64,000 nt of DNA from Parascedosporium putredinis (GCA_949357655.1 CASHTG010000015.1:1612001-1676000); one strand, 5' to 3'. Counted from the stretch's first letter, positions 52,030 to 64,000 are shown. Numbers and translations: made by a program. Notes: a model not told the origin generated them from the letters alone.

Positions 52030-55000
52030 TCAAGAATACAGTTCCTGGGCGTCGGTAGAGATAGGAGATAGGATGGGGGAGGGAAGGAAGGGGAGAAGGG
52101 GGAGAGCAGAGGGACAAGGCGGCGGAAGCTGCCATCTTGCTGCTAATGTCGGTTTGCCAATGTGCGCGGGGTGGGGGTGGTGGCGGCGGGCCAGAAAAGA
52201 CAGGTTAGTTTCGCATCCTTCCGCCTGGCGTGCCGGGGCCGCCTGCGGGGAGCCCTTGCGCGAAGCGAGGCGGGCGGCGTTGACAAAGGCGACAGCCATC
52301 TGCCTCTTCTTCTCAAACTGGGCGCTCCTGGCGCGCTCGGACTCGACATACCTCTCCCTGAGGGAGTGCTCGCGGACGGCCATGTCCATCTGCTGGCGGT
52401 ACATGTTGTCGGACCGCGAGCGCCGCTCGGCCTTGAGGCATATCTCGTCGAGGCGGCGGGCGAGCCCGGCGTGCACGGGGCGGGGACTTGCTCCGATTCG
52501 GGGCGGTCCGCCTCGGACGCGCCCCAAAAGCAGCGAAACGTCACCTTGGTCTTGTCGGCGTCGAGGCTGCCCCAGACAATGATTTGGTCGCCGTTGTAGA
52601 GCCGCATCCAGTGGTGGGCGGGGGACGCCGGCTTCTTGGCGTCGTGGGAGAGGAGGTGTTGGTTGTTGACCCAGATGCCGTTGGTGGCCTTGGTGCAAAT
52701 GTAGAATGCAAACGACTCGTCATCCTGCTGCGCACGGAGCCACGGGTGCGGATGTCTGTCCCTAGCCGCGTCGAAGCCTTCCTTGTAGAGCAGGATCTTG
52801 AAGGCGCACTTTGGCACCCGCACCTCGGTCTTGGGCTCGTACATGTGGGTATTTTCCGGGCCTCTTCCCCACGACATCATCGAGTCAGCGATGGGGAGAG
52901 ACACGTTGGTGACGGCCGAGTCCGGCGCGGATTCGATAAGGCCGACGACGCGATTGTGGTTCGGGTCGTCTTGGAGGGGTACAATGATGCCCTCCGTAGG
53001 CAGAGTGTCGGGGATAGAGTCCAAGCCATCGCTAAACTCGGCCATGCTGGGAGGTGCGGTGGACGGGATGTCGGCAATCCCGTCCCTAAGCTTCCGAGAG
53101 TCACGCCTCAGCAGCGTCTGGGGCCTCGTCGGCTGCGGCGGAGGGGCGTTTTCCTTGCCGCCCTCTTCCGCGCTCCAGTCTGTCGGGGGAAGTACTTCAT
53201 TGCGAGGGCCCAGAGGGGGTGCCGGCCTCAAACTTTTGGCCCTTTTCGCGCGCCGCCTGCCGGAAAACGTCCAGTTGCAGCTGCGTCATTTCGGGGTAGT
53301 GCACGTGGTGGGTGCCAGCGTCCCTCCGGTCCCAGTAGACCGTCTTATGGACTGGCCGATCAATTTGACGGCCCGACTCGAGTCTTTGCACGGGCGGGAC
53401 GCTGGCTATCAGCTTATATTCCTCCATGACTTCCTCCGAGAGCCCCTCAATGTCAAGCTCCGACTTGAGCCTCTTGATAGTCGGCTTGTCGCGGTCTTGT
53501 AGCTGATCAAACTCGTCGCTCGTGTCGTGACTGGGCTTCCGCTTACTCGTCGTAAAGTCCGTCGGCTGCATGAGGCGGGAAGAGTCACTCCTGGTGCCCA
53601 GGCTGACACCGCCGGCTACGGATTCCGTTCTTCCCAGGCTTTGCGATTGGACGTCGTGTACCAAGCTCTGCAGCTGATCCGCCGACTGATTGTGCGGGCC
53701 GATGGACGGGTGCGCATGGTGTTTGGGTTGCGAGCGCCGGTTGGGCGTGAAGTGGTCCGAGTCGTCAAAACTGTCCCCGGCCTCGGAGTCGAGAATAATG
53801 GTTTCTCCTGCGCTGTCAGAGACCGTGGCGCGAAGGTTTAAGCGGTGGGACGGGATGACCCCCGAGCTCCCAATCGCGGAGACGTTGACCTCGCCAAAAG
53901 GCGCGGCGCCGGCCGGGGATTTTGCGTTTGATTCTCTTTTTCTGATTCCTCGTCGTCCATGTAATCGTCATCAATCAGGTCAGAGATGACAGCGCGTGGA
54001 CCGCGCCGAGTGAGGTGGACCTCCTCGAGGCTCAGCTGCGACGCGTCTGCCTGGAGCTCGTCATCCGTGATCTCGTCAAAGGACTCTTGATAGGCAGGAT
54101 GAAGCGGAACGTACGACCCGCCCAGCCAGGGGTGGTTGCGCAGCTCCTGCACCGTTGATCGGATTTCAGGTCGTTTCTGCAACATCAGACGCAAAAAGTC
54201 GATGCCTTGTCGCGAGATACCCTGCTTCTCGAGGGGTTGGACGTTCAGGTCGGTGGTCATGATTTGGTTGAGAAGCTCCGAGTAGCTGATGCCTGACTTG
54301 ACGGGATAGGGAGGTTTTCCAGTCAGGGTATAGAAGAGGACGCCCCCTAGAGACCAGACATCGACGGCGTGGCCGTACCGTTGGCCCACGGGCCGGCGAG
54401 CCTTGATCCGCGGGTTCCTCCTACCCATGTGGTCGTACTCTGTGAATTCGGTATATACTTCGGGCGCGCAATACAAGAGCGTGCCGCAAAATGTTCTCAA
54501 AAAGGTTTGCTCGCTGTCGACCATTTTGGAAAGGCCAAAGTCAGTCAACTTAACCTCAAAGGGCTCCACCCCGCTAACCAGGATGTTATCAGGCTTCACG
54601 TCCCGGTGGGTGATGTTGTTTTCGTGGAGATATTCAAAGGCATCGAGGAGTTGACTGGCCACAGATTTCACCGTGTCTTCCGGAAGGGGTCCGTAAGCGT
54701 TGATATACTTGCCCAGGTCCCCTCCCGAGATGAACTCCATGACGATGATGAGCAGCCGGTTATCCCAGTCAAAATGCTCTATATATCGAACAATATTTGG
54801 CTACACGTCAAGAGGGTTGGTTAGCAGGGGGTGAAAAGTCGGTGGTGGTTCGTTTAATCACTTGAGATACATACGTGCTTGATCCTTTGCATGATTCTCA
54901 TCTCATTCTCCACCTTTTGATCCAAGATGCCGTTTTTCATAAAGTTCCGAGTGTCAAGCTCCTTGGCCGCGTACGGGCTCCCATCAATCTTGGAGGTGAC

Positions 55001-56135
55001 GCGGTATACGACGGCAAAGGCACCCTTGCCAATGATGCCTACCCTGTTATACTTGTCCGAACCATCCCATTCCCGCGGGATCACGGCATGGTTGAGGGCG
55101 CCATTTGTGGGGGAGTGGCCGATTTGACGCGCTGATCGGGGAGTGGTATGCGCTTCGTGCCCTGGGCCGGCGGGGGAAGAGGTTGGGGGACCTGTGGGAC
55201 CGGGGGTGACGGTGACGCCGGTACTCGCGCGCGCGGCGCTCTGTCTAGCAAAGAACTCATTCAGACGTTCCCTATAGGCGGTGTCATAGGCGCCATCACG
55301 TCGGGGACGCGGACCATGAACTCGAGGTCCATGTTTTCCTCGTGCATGAGGATTTTGATCCTCGAGCCGGAGTTGAGCATACGCTTGGTTTCGGCGGGGT
55401 TGTGGGATTTGGACTTTAGCAGCTTGCCGTCGACGATGGTGCCATTGGTAGACTGGTCCTCGAGCATGACGACACCGTACTCGTTGATGAAGATGCGGAA
55501 ATGGATGTTGCTTAGCCTCCTGTACGGGTCATTTGTGAAGCACATGTCGCAGCGGGCTGGATTCCGGCCAAAGGTGAAGCCCATGAGGGGATCCTTCATA
55601 CTAGCAGAGAGCTTGAGCACGACGACGTGATTGCCCTGGGCTGGCGGGGCCATTTGAAAGCGGCTGGCCTCATCTTCGTGGTAAAGGTCACCATCGACGC
55701 CGTCTACTTCGGCCCTCCCAAAGATGTGGTGCGAGTTTTCGAGAGCGATTCGGCGGATTTCTCGGCGGGCATGGGAGGAATGGGGGTGGAGGACGCAGAC
55801 AATATCGGAAATATCATCGTCGGAAAAGCCCGAGTTTTGTTTGCCTATTCGCCTCGGATCAAGGACGTTCTGGGTCGCTAGTCAAGGAGGAGGGGCCAAC
55901 AGGCAGCAATGGTTAGCAAAGGTACGCGCTCACCGACATGCGAAACGAGAATAAGGAAAGAGAGTCGGCCATGGCATCCCAGACATTTTTGCCAGGGCCG
56001 GGTGGTCCCCGCCATGGGAGGAAGGGGAGCAGAGAGGCAGGGTGCGGGCGGAGAACTAGACGGGCAATGAGGGGCGCGGGGAGGGTCTGGTCTGGAGAGC
56101 TAACCTTGAGTCGGCTGGTCATCGTCGCCGTCCAT
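52030..56135 (-). CDS. RAD53: RAD53/CHK2-type checkpoint kinase with two FHA domains
   Basis: Exons on the minus strand: 56135-56105, 55877-54875, 54800-52030. Five single-base gaps (near 55293; runs 53859-53863, 53215-53219, 53185-53189, 52482-52485), once restored, give 1270 codons exactly. FHA1 spans about residues 90-180 (FGRNPARC, LSNIHFRIF, DQSTNGTIV). The Ser/Thr kinase spans about 287-560 (IGKGAFAVVY, HRDVKPDN at 410-417, DFG at 432-434, CAPEVY). FHA2 lies near 960-1075 (STKATNGIW-like block, GDQIIVWGS). This order matches Rad53; orthologues include Neurospora MUS-59. It is activated by Mec1/Tel1-type kinases after DNA damage or replication stress. The N-terminal SQ/TQ pair PTQATQ is a likely phospho-cluster. 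The last 40 or so residues are Pro-rich and the exact stop is uncertain. Confidence 0.94.
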
Positions 56136-59100
56136 TGGCGCGAGAGTGGCGATGATAGCCGTCGAGGTGGCGCGACAGAGGGAGGAGGGCGGGAGGGCAA
56201 AGGTCGGGAGAGGGGCAGGATTTAGAGAGTGCGGACCGGCGTCGCTCGCTCGGGTGCGACTCCAGGTAACCACTACTGCCAGGCGAGGTCGAGGGGTCGA
56301 GCAAGCTTCCGAGACACTTGCTATCGCAGGATTGACAGACGAAAACGGGGTGTTGCAAGACTCATGAAAGTTGTTAGGCGTGTTGAGAAGGGTCGTGGGG
56401 GCGCGGAGAAAAAGCTGCAGTATCACAAGAAGCTACTCGATAGCTTGGGAGGCGGGTCTCAAAGTGGAAAGGGGGGAGAAATAATAGTGGGAGTTCGCGA
56501 GAGGGGCCAAGCCGGCAAAGTATTTCAAGGATGGCGGGCCGTTCACAGATTATTTATTCTACCCTAGACGCGCGAGGTCGCCTATGTGACGATGCCGAAA
56601 CGCCGGTCCTTGGGGAAAGGCGGGCGGTGGTGTTGAGGAATGGATGCAGGCAGAAGAAAAATCCCCCAGGCACGCACTCTGCGTCGACATACGAGAGGAA
56701 AGAAGCGTAGACTGGCGATTAGAAACGCAGACGCATGGGCACCCGCGTGATTCCTTTGAAAGGGAGACAGGGGAGGGGGAAAACAAAAGAGAGGGAAGGG
56801 TAAAAGCAAAAGGAGAAGAAGAAAGAGTAGGGCACAAGAATCGCGCGGAGAGAGAATATCAACGCGGAGGAGACGCGAAAGGCAAGAGGCGAAAAGAAGA
56901 AGCGTTCATGTTCGTGGGAGCTAAGCGGAGTGTCGATTTTGGCGCGGGCCCTGTCGAGGGACGAGGTCCAAAGGATTCATCTTGGAGCCATTGAGCCCAG
57001 CGTCAACGTGTGCTGCCCTGGGCCCACCGATTGTTGACATGCACGGCGACGGGCAAAGTGCCGTGGCAGCGGTTGCTACTACGGGGTGCGTGGCACGAGT
57101 AGCCAAAGAATAGTGGGCTATTTTTTGTTATTTTAGGGCCCGCGAGCGTGTCCTCGTTGCCCCCTGTTCACCCCACCAACACCAAAGAAAAAGAGAAAAA
57201 AAACGAGGGGGAATGGAAAATAGGAGGGAAAGGGCCGCTGTTTCCGATTTGACAGCGCTATCCAGGAACGATTGGATCAGAGGCTCGCAAACCCCAGGCT
57301 TGAAGACGTGACGGGATCTCTCAATGATGGACCACGCCCATTCAACACTGGATGGACAATGGCCTGGCAGTGAGTCTTTGTCCTATTATTTCCACTCCAC
57401 TCCCCCAAAGAGAACCCAGGTTCAGAAATTTGAAGTCTTTTTTTTTTTTTATTCAACGGAAACCTGTACCCGAAGGAGGAAGCAAAAAGACGAGAGAGAA
57501 GCGAAGAAAGTAGAGATGTCAATAGGGACAGGCGTCAAGGGGATCAGGTCAAGGGGATCAGGTCAAGGGGATCAGGTCAAGGGGATCAGGTCAACAGCTC
57601 ACATGGGAACCCCTGAGATTTTTCTTTGTGAACTGCGATCAACCGACTCACCCCCGGGACCTCAGTTCTCCACGCTATCAGGTGCCCCATTGACCTTGAC
57701 GATCACGACGAGAAACTTGGAAGGGCAGCATCCCACGTCCCTGGGAGCTGATCCTGGGCCCCTTTTCCCAGCATCACCAACATTCGATGGATTATAATAG
57801 AGTCTGTATGCTGTAGTGCAGTAATACCACACTTGGGGTTGGCTTCCTTGTTGAGACGGATCCCCTCCTGACCTTCCAAGTCGAGCAAAAAATTATCGAT
57901 TTGACCCTTCCACTGCCAGCTCTCTCGTCAATTCCTTGTTGATCCCCCTGCTCCTCCCAGCCCAGCTGGGCAACCCGAGCCCGTCAGCGTCACATGCAGC
58001 CCCTCCACCCACGAGATGCACCAGTTGACATCCACAGATGGACCATTCACGAAGAACAGAGTGCTCTCCCCAGTGGACACAAACAAAACCCCTTCAGAAG
58101 TCGAGAAGGGACCATGCCGAAACATCTAGTACATGTAAAACAACTTTCGCCTCCCCGGGGCTACTTTCCTTTGTTTTCCTCTTTCTTTTGTTTCCCTCTT
58201 CTTCTTCTTCTTCTTCCTTCAAGAACCCACCAACACGGAAAGCCAGGGCTGATGTGGTTCAGCGATTCAAACAATCGTGAGTTCAAATCTATTGCTCGTT
58301 CTCAGACTGAAGGGGGCGGCACGCGCTTTCAGCCCCATGTCCCAATGATTCAAATTGGGTTGATGCCAGTCTCGTTCAATCAACCAGCGCTCCCGGCTCA
58401 AGTCCCTGCCCTGTCTCCTGCATCCCGTCCCCGGGGACCTGGAAATGAGCCGAAGGAGAGATGGTGTACAATGGGTTGGTGTGATACCAACCAGCTGCCC
58501 TGGCCTTGCCACACCCCCTTCGCCGTGCTTCTGGAACCCTGGAAGCCCCTCTTGCCCCCTTTCCCAACTTCGCAGCTCTTGGGTGCCGGAGTGTGGTGTA
58601 GACAAACTGACCCCATGTCGTGCGTGCCGTCATTCTTGCAATCATGCATGGTCCAAAATTGCTGGACCACAATGATGGCAAGGGAAATGGATGGATCTAT
58701 GGATCCATTGTGATATTGTCGGCACAAAATGGACATGTAAAATGATTACACGACCTCAAGTGGAGTACAAGACTTGGGTCATAAAACACGGCGGATGACA
58801 ATTTGTTCCAACAACACAAGCGCCCTCTTCCGATCCGTCTCCTCGTCCTCGTGGCCAGTCCATCCGATTGACCCAGACATGATGTGCTCACAAGTCCCAA
58901 TTCAAATCACGGTTCCTAATGTTCAGCACCAGCTCCGTGTCACATGACCTTGCCATAGTCACCGCGGACCGACTATATGTACCTAACAGTACTTGCACCG
59001 TCTGAACTTGAATTTGCGTTTGCGACCTTCATGTTGTTGTCCTACACTTGTCCTGGGCTTGTCTCGGAATCCAAATGTGCAACACGAAGGCCTACATGGC

Positions 59101-59797
59101 ACATCTAGGACAGACTTTCGGTTGCCGCGAATTGTGCAAGTATGGTAGAGAGATGTGCGAATTTTCCTTAATCCATGGAGCGTTATGGGTACTATATCGA
59201 TGGCCAATGTCTACAATCACGGAGAAAATAGAAATTTGATTCCCTAAATGCTATCCCTGCCCATGGCCACTACCAACCCAAAAGTCGGGCTCGGGGCTAA
59301 TAGATGCAACAACCGGTACAAGTAGGAAAAGTGCAATGGAAACATACCCAAAAGGCGAGTCTAGGGCCAAAGGCGAGGCAAGTACATGTAGTCTTCTATA
59401 AACCCACTTATACAGCGGGTAATGCCCACACCTCCGATGCAGTCTCTCATCCCATCATGCAAAAAGAGAACCCCAAAATGATAGAGAAAAGCCGGGGGAA
59501 AGATAAACAATGGTGAAAAAAGGAGACGAGGATATGAGAATAGGAACGAGGTAAACCTTGAACATAGAAGAAACTGGCGAGCCCCGTATGACATCAATCC
59601 AAAAGAACCCGAAAAGAAATATGAGCGAAAGAAAAATAAAAAAGGATGGCACGAGAGAACAAACCCAAAGAACAACAAAATCTCTTAAAAGGTAGTGAGA
59701 AGATGTCGCATGGAGAGCGGTTCCCCCGACACAATCCGGAACCCGAAAACCGAGTGAAGAAAGAGAGAGCTAGAAAAAGGGGGAAGGAATGCATAAT
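56136..59797. other. Intergenic region between RAD53 and CAF120
   Basis: About 3.7 kb without a recognisable gene. Includes the RAD53 upstream region, an A/G-rich tract (56750-56905), a T run (57438-57450), a 14-base tandem repeat (listed), and a CTT-rich stretch (58188-58219). The right end, A/G-rich on the + strand near 59730-59790, should be the CAF120 3' untranslated region. Confidence 0.55.
57535..57590 (+). repeat. 14-base tandem repeat, four perfect copies
   Basis: TCAAGGGGATCAGG is repeated four times without mismatch, followed by TCAAC. It lies in intergenic DNA about 1.4 kb upstream of the RAD53 ATG. Perfect copies imply recent expansion. Confidence 0.95.
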
Positions 59798-62700
59798 TCA
59801 TTCATCCACCTCCTTTCCCTGGCAAGAATACCTTTCAAAAGGCGGATCCATGATGAGCTTGTCCTCGTCCCCCTGTCCATTATTCGGAACACCGGGAGGC
59901 CCCATCATTCGCGGGTCTTGCGCTGGAGACTGGCGGCCCGTCGGGACTCTCGGGCCCGGCGGCATTGCATATCCTCCCGCACCCTGTGGCGGTAGGGGTC
60001 CACCCATCATGGAGGCATTCACGCTTCCTGGTCCGCCACCGTACGCGTACTGATTCTGATATTGAGGCCCGGGTCCCTGCTGGTACTGTGATTGCCACCC
60101 CTGTTGTTGGGTCGGGCTATAGCCCATCCCTTGGTACATGCCTTGAGGTGGTGGGGCGCCCATGTTCTGCTGTTGAAGTCTCTGTTGTTGTTGGAACTGC
60201 TGTTGTTGTTGGAACTGCTGCTGTTGTTGGAACTGCTGATGTTGCTGATGCTGTTGGAACTGCCGTTGGGAAATCGCGTGCTGAACTGCTTGAGTGTTGA
60301 CGCCCTGCCTAATTTGCTGCCGCTCACGCTCACGAGCTTCGATAGCACCAACTAGTCCGGTACCCCGCTGAGCCTGCTTTCCGCCAGCCATGGAAATCAG
60401 AGGCGAGCCTGTCATGCGAGCAACGTGCTCCAGCTCCCTTGCCGACAAATTCGATGACATTTCACCCGCGCTTCCGTAGCCGAGAGCAGCACCCGCTCCT
60501 TGAGAATTCGGCCGCTGCAGCAGATCCGCCGAGCCATTGCGGGAGTGTCTTGCTAACGCATCCCCGAGGCTGTCCTCACCATGGATGAGGATGTTGGCGT
60601 TGTGGCGCGGGAGAGCGTTAGGAGGTTACCAGAAGGGGTTCGTGCGTGATGCGTCATGACAGGTGTGGCCGCGGCCACGGCGCGGTGCTGCACGTACTCT
60701 TCTACCGTCATACCAGCATTAGCACTTCCCGCAACAGCCGCGCCAGGCTGCCAAACAACAGACCGGCGGAGAGTATCGCCTGATTCTTGTCGACTGTGGC
60801 TCCGTTCTCCGGATGGGGACTTGTGGTGGATGGGTCCCATAGGTGGCCGTTGCAGCGGTCGTTGCTGGGGCGAAGGCGCCATGTCCTCTCTCCTACGCTG
60901 GGCTTCGTGAGGCACAGTCGGGCCAAAGTCGATGCTCGGAATGGCATATTCATCACCGGACCGGTTAGGCATCGGGGAAGGTCTCCATTGCCGCCAACTG
61001 TTCTGAGTACCCCGGCACGGGGTCGCTCCACGGACCGGGATGTCTCGCTCGATTTTCGGGTGCTCGCGTAATCGGGCGTCACGGCAGAGTCCGCATCGCT
61101 GTACTGACTGCTCTTCGTGCTGTTCTGCCGCTGCACGTCCCATGAGGCGCCGGGAGGGGGTCCTCGGTTATGCATCGGTACGTTGCCAGAGGGCATGTTT
61201 GGCGTGTTGTGGGCACGCGTGCCGGTGTACACACTACCCGAACCAGCGCTGCGCAGACTATCCTGGCGCTGATAGGCTCCCTGTGCGGGACGCGGGGACA
61301 TGTTCTCAGCGACATCCCGGGTGCGAATCTGGTCAAGAATGGAGGGGTCAATTAGATCACCCCTCAAGCTCTCCAAACTTGGTGCCGGTTTCGGGGACAT
61401 GTCCAATTGCGTCGCGTCAACTCTGCCTGGAACGGGTTTCCTGTGTGAGGGAGGGGACGAGTTGATAGCGGAGGCAACCTCATTCTGGAGCGCTGAGCGG
61501 CCTTGCGATGGTGCTGGTCGGCCACCTTCCCGGGTGGGAGGCGTGCTGGGGCGGTAGCTTCCGGCATAGGGACGTTGCATGGATTGTTGCTGAGGTGGCG
61601 AGCCGAAATTCGGGTTATCCCCGGGGGCCAGAGCGAACGGGGGAACCAGGGATGCCATCACGGGACTCGGTGTTGCGAAGGGGTTCTTGGTGAGCGCGCA
61701 TCACGGATGCCGGGGACTGCGATCGAGTCATATCGGGGTCCGCACCAGAGGGGAGGCAGTGGGGAGTTCATAGCTTCACGAGACCGATTTTGGTTAGCAG
61801 AATCACCGACGGGGTTGGTGTTAGGATGTACCAGTTGTCTATGTTCGGCATAAGCTTGGCCGTTCCCTCGGAAGGGTCCGCTTTGATTGCCCCCGGGAGG
61901 AAACTCCAGGCCGCCGGCCTTGGCCAGCTGAGACAGCGTTGTGCTCGACAGACGGCTGTTGGCCCGACGCATCTCGGGAGTGTGGTATGCCTTTCCGCCA
62001 GCCGGGCGGGCATTGGCTCCATGATGCATGACGGGTGGGCGAGAAACGGGCTCGGGCGTGTTCATCTGCCTCATACCCTCCAGTTCGCGCACCGGCGTGT
62101 TCCTTGAGCCTTGGTCATCCTCGGAGCTAGATATCGTGTCAGGGGACGCCGCAGGCGGCGTATAATGAGCCCCATCAACCCTGGAATTTTGAAGTACATG
62201 TCCAGTAGAGTTATTGCCAAACGGCATGTTCATGACGGGCGGCGGGAAGTGGCCGTTCATCCCCGCCTGAGGGTCGGACGAATTCCGGCCATGGTTGTAT
62301 GGTGGGCCAGGTCTCTGGCCACCAAAGGGAATGGTTGGAACGGCGCCGCCCTGGGGGATTTCATTCGGGGAAAAGGAGCGAACGGAGGCCGAGTCGTCAG
62401 TAAATCCGATGGCACGGTTCCTTGGCGGGAGTTTCCTGTCGTGCCAGTGCTCAGCCGGTTGCTCCGGCGGCTGCTACTTCGCTGATGCAACTTCTCGTTC
62501 TCGTCCCACTCATTCATCCTCTGTCCCGTCAAATCCTTTAGTCGCTTTCTCCACTCCCTTTCGGACCAAGAGGCACTGCCGTCCATGACGATGAGCTGCG
62601 AAACATCGAGCGTGTCCAGATAGCCGTATCGCCTATGTTTTGGCATAGCGAACATCAGCGACCTCGGGTCAAGGGTGCTCGCCACGAGTCTACCGGGCCG

Positions 62701-64000
62701 GCCGTAAAGACCAAAAGTGTCCCAGGTTGGGAACAAGAATCGAAGAAGCATTTCGAATCCACTAACGGCGGGGTGGGTCTCTGGCATGACGAAAACGAAA
62801 CCTTCCGTCGAGGAGGGAGGCTCCGAGTGGATTGTGATGTTGCCCTCGATCTTGAGAAGGGTTGAGGCATCAATCAAGGATTTGGCCTGGGGGTAGATGC
62901 CGTATGCAGAATAAGCATCGGTGATTGTTGCAATGGGCCTTGCCTTTTTCTGGCGCTTCCCTTCCTTCTTGGTGTCGTAAAACTTGATATCGCCCTTGAG
63001 GACGGGGATATGGGACCGGTCGTAGGGCGACCGTTTCTTCATTTCCTTTTGAAGCTTTTGATACTCCTTCTCGTCGGGTGGCGTGATGACGCACCAACAG
63101 CGCCTCCACGGGACACCGGCACCGAAACGCACTCGTACCCACGCCTCGTTCTTGAACTTCATGCGTTCCATGATGATGTTGATATTATTGAGCAGCTTGC
63201 CCTTGCCCGCTATCAAGGCGCCGCTATAGGCCTCCTGAAGCGAGGCATGCTCGAACATGGCTAGTCTTATACTAGCAGTCCACTGAATGAGCGTATCATG
63301 GGAGTTGAAGTGAAGGAGGTACCGGTTGCGGCCGGCTGTTGAGATGCTCAGAATATTCTGAAGGGGCTGTTCGTCGGTTGACCTTGTTGGCAGCGACTCA
63401 ATCTAGACGAGTGTTAGTAGCCCCGCCCCCGCTTCGAATTCTCAAAACGCTCGATTAACGACGAGACTTACCATCTTGATCGAGGCATCGGTGAGATTGA
63501 TGAATTTGGGCAAAACCTCGCCGTCATCGCCGGCAGCATCGAGTTCCGCGGCATCCCAGAGGGAAAGAACGGTGCCCACAAGCTGGGCAAAACATTCCGT
63601 CCACGTCCTATCAGGATTTGGTCGGCCCTCTACAAGCAGCATATTAGTATTGGTATAAGGAAATGCAATCAGTCTCCGGGTGGTCGGGTGCCGTGAAAAA
63701 GGGATGGGGGAGATCGAGACAAGCGGAAGCTCTCAGGAATGTACAAGACGAACGCTAGAATCAAGCAAGATCATCACAGGGAGAGAGCAGAAACAGCTCG
63801 GTAAACAAGACACCCCTCCCCTCCCCGCCATCTCCAGGAAGAATAAACCCCTCCCAAAAAAGGAAAAAGAAAAAGAGAGAAAGAGAAATCCGCTTACGGG
63901 TATTCTGGTCGTCCAACTTTAGGAAGTATCCTTCTTGGTAGAGCTTATTTCCGTGTCCATTCAAAAAAGTGAACACGGGCTGAAGCTCGGGGATCATGTC
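59798..64000 (-). CDS. CAF120: CAF120-like PH-domain protein of the CCR4-NOT complex (5' end outside window)
   Basis: Exons on the minus strand: beyond 64000 to 63898, 63629-63472, 63402-59798. The start is outside the window; the first codons visible read DMIPELQPVFTFL. The N-terminus has KLYQEGYFLKL, then PDRTWTECFAQLVGTVLS after intron 1 and LTDASIKM|IESLPTRS across intron 2, followed by a split PH domain (RFGAGVPWRRCWCVI, GDIKFYDT, FVFVMPETHP). The rest is long, disordered, Pro/Ser/Gln-rich, ending in a poly-Gln block (60177-60260). In yeast Caf120 associates with CCR4-NOT in mRNA decay and transcription. Four breaks need one base each: near 62421-62436, and runs 61680-61683, 61010-61013 and 60609-60611. 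The stop is at 59798-59800. Confidence 0.88.

Noticed and set aside
52488..53502. Long + strand frames opposite RAD53
   Set aside because: Antisense shadows of the FHA2 region; the minus strand carries the conserved domain and splice sites.
2240..62436. Programmed -1 ribosomal frameshifting as the cause of the breaks
   Set aside because: No shared slippery heptamer or downstream structure, multiple sites per gene and eight unrelated genes; homopolymer miscalls explain it more simply.

Overview
This is a nuclear chromosomal window from a filamentous ascomycete (Pezizomycotina; a Sordariomycete is my best guess, the species is not identifiable by eye). The evidence is short spliceosomal introns (about 60-230 nt) with GTAAGT/GTATGT-type donors and CTAAC/CTAAT-like branch sites, a fungal Zn2Cys6 regulator, a Mep-type ammonium transporter, a two-FHA Rad53 kinase, a Caf120-type PH protein and a Crt10 homologue. 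I see no tRNA, rRNA, CRISPR array or intact transposon.

Layout: nine protein genes. (1) SWIM zinc-finger protein, + strand, 1819-3352. (2) Atypical protein-kinase-fold gene, - strand, 3824 to about 5376, perhaps with more 5' exons up to about 5900, convergent with (1). A gene-poor stretch follows to about 17.7 kb. (3) Zn2Cys6 regulator, +, 17732-20298. (4) TauD-family Fe(II)/2-oxoglutarate oxygenase, +, 28472-30187. (5) Membrane-anchored histidine acid phosphatase, +, 36506-39047, convergent with (6) an ammonium transporter, -, 39992-41733. (7) CRT10 homologue, +, 48648-51294, convergent with (8) RAD53/CHK2 checkpoint kinase, -, 52030-56135. (9) CAF120-like CCR4-NOT-associated PH protein, -, 59798 to beyond the right edge. 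About 19-20 kb is coding. The rest is long intergenic DNA rich in pyrimidine tracts, A/T homopolymers and microsatellites.

The main technical result: eight of the nine genes are interrupted by apparent -1 frameshifts, about 26 in total. Each is repaired by restoring one base, nearly always in a short C or G run. After repair six models I could total become exact multiples of three and conserved motifs rejoin, for example the SWIM CxC..CxH, the phosphatase repairs and the Rad53 kinase-to-tail transition. The pattern looks like systematic homopolymer under-calling in the assembly, not a string of pseudogenes. Gene calls should therefore follow the spans and exon lists given here, not open-ORF boundaries.

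Functional links: RAD53 (checkpoint kinase) and CRT10 (in yeast a regulator of ribonucleotide reductase transcription) sit tail to tail and belong to the same DNA-damage/dNTP-supply pathway. The ammonium transporter, with two GATA sites upstream, is a nitrogen-regulated uptake gene next to a phosphate-scavenging-type phosphatase. The other genes show no obvious cluster logic.
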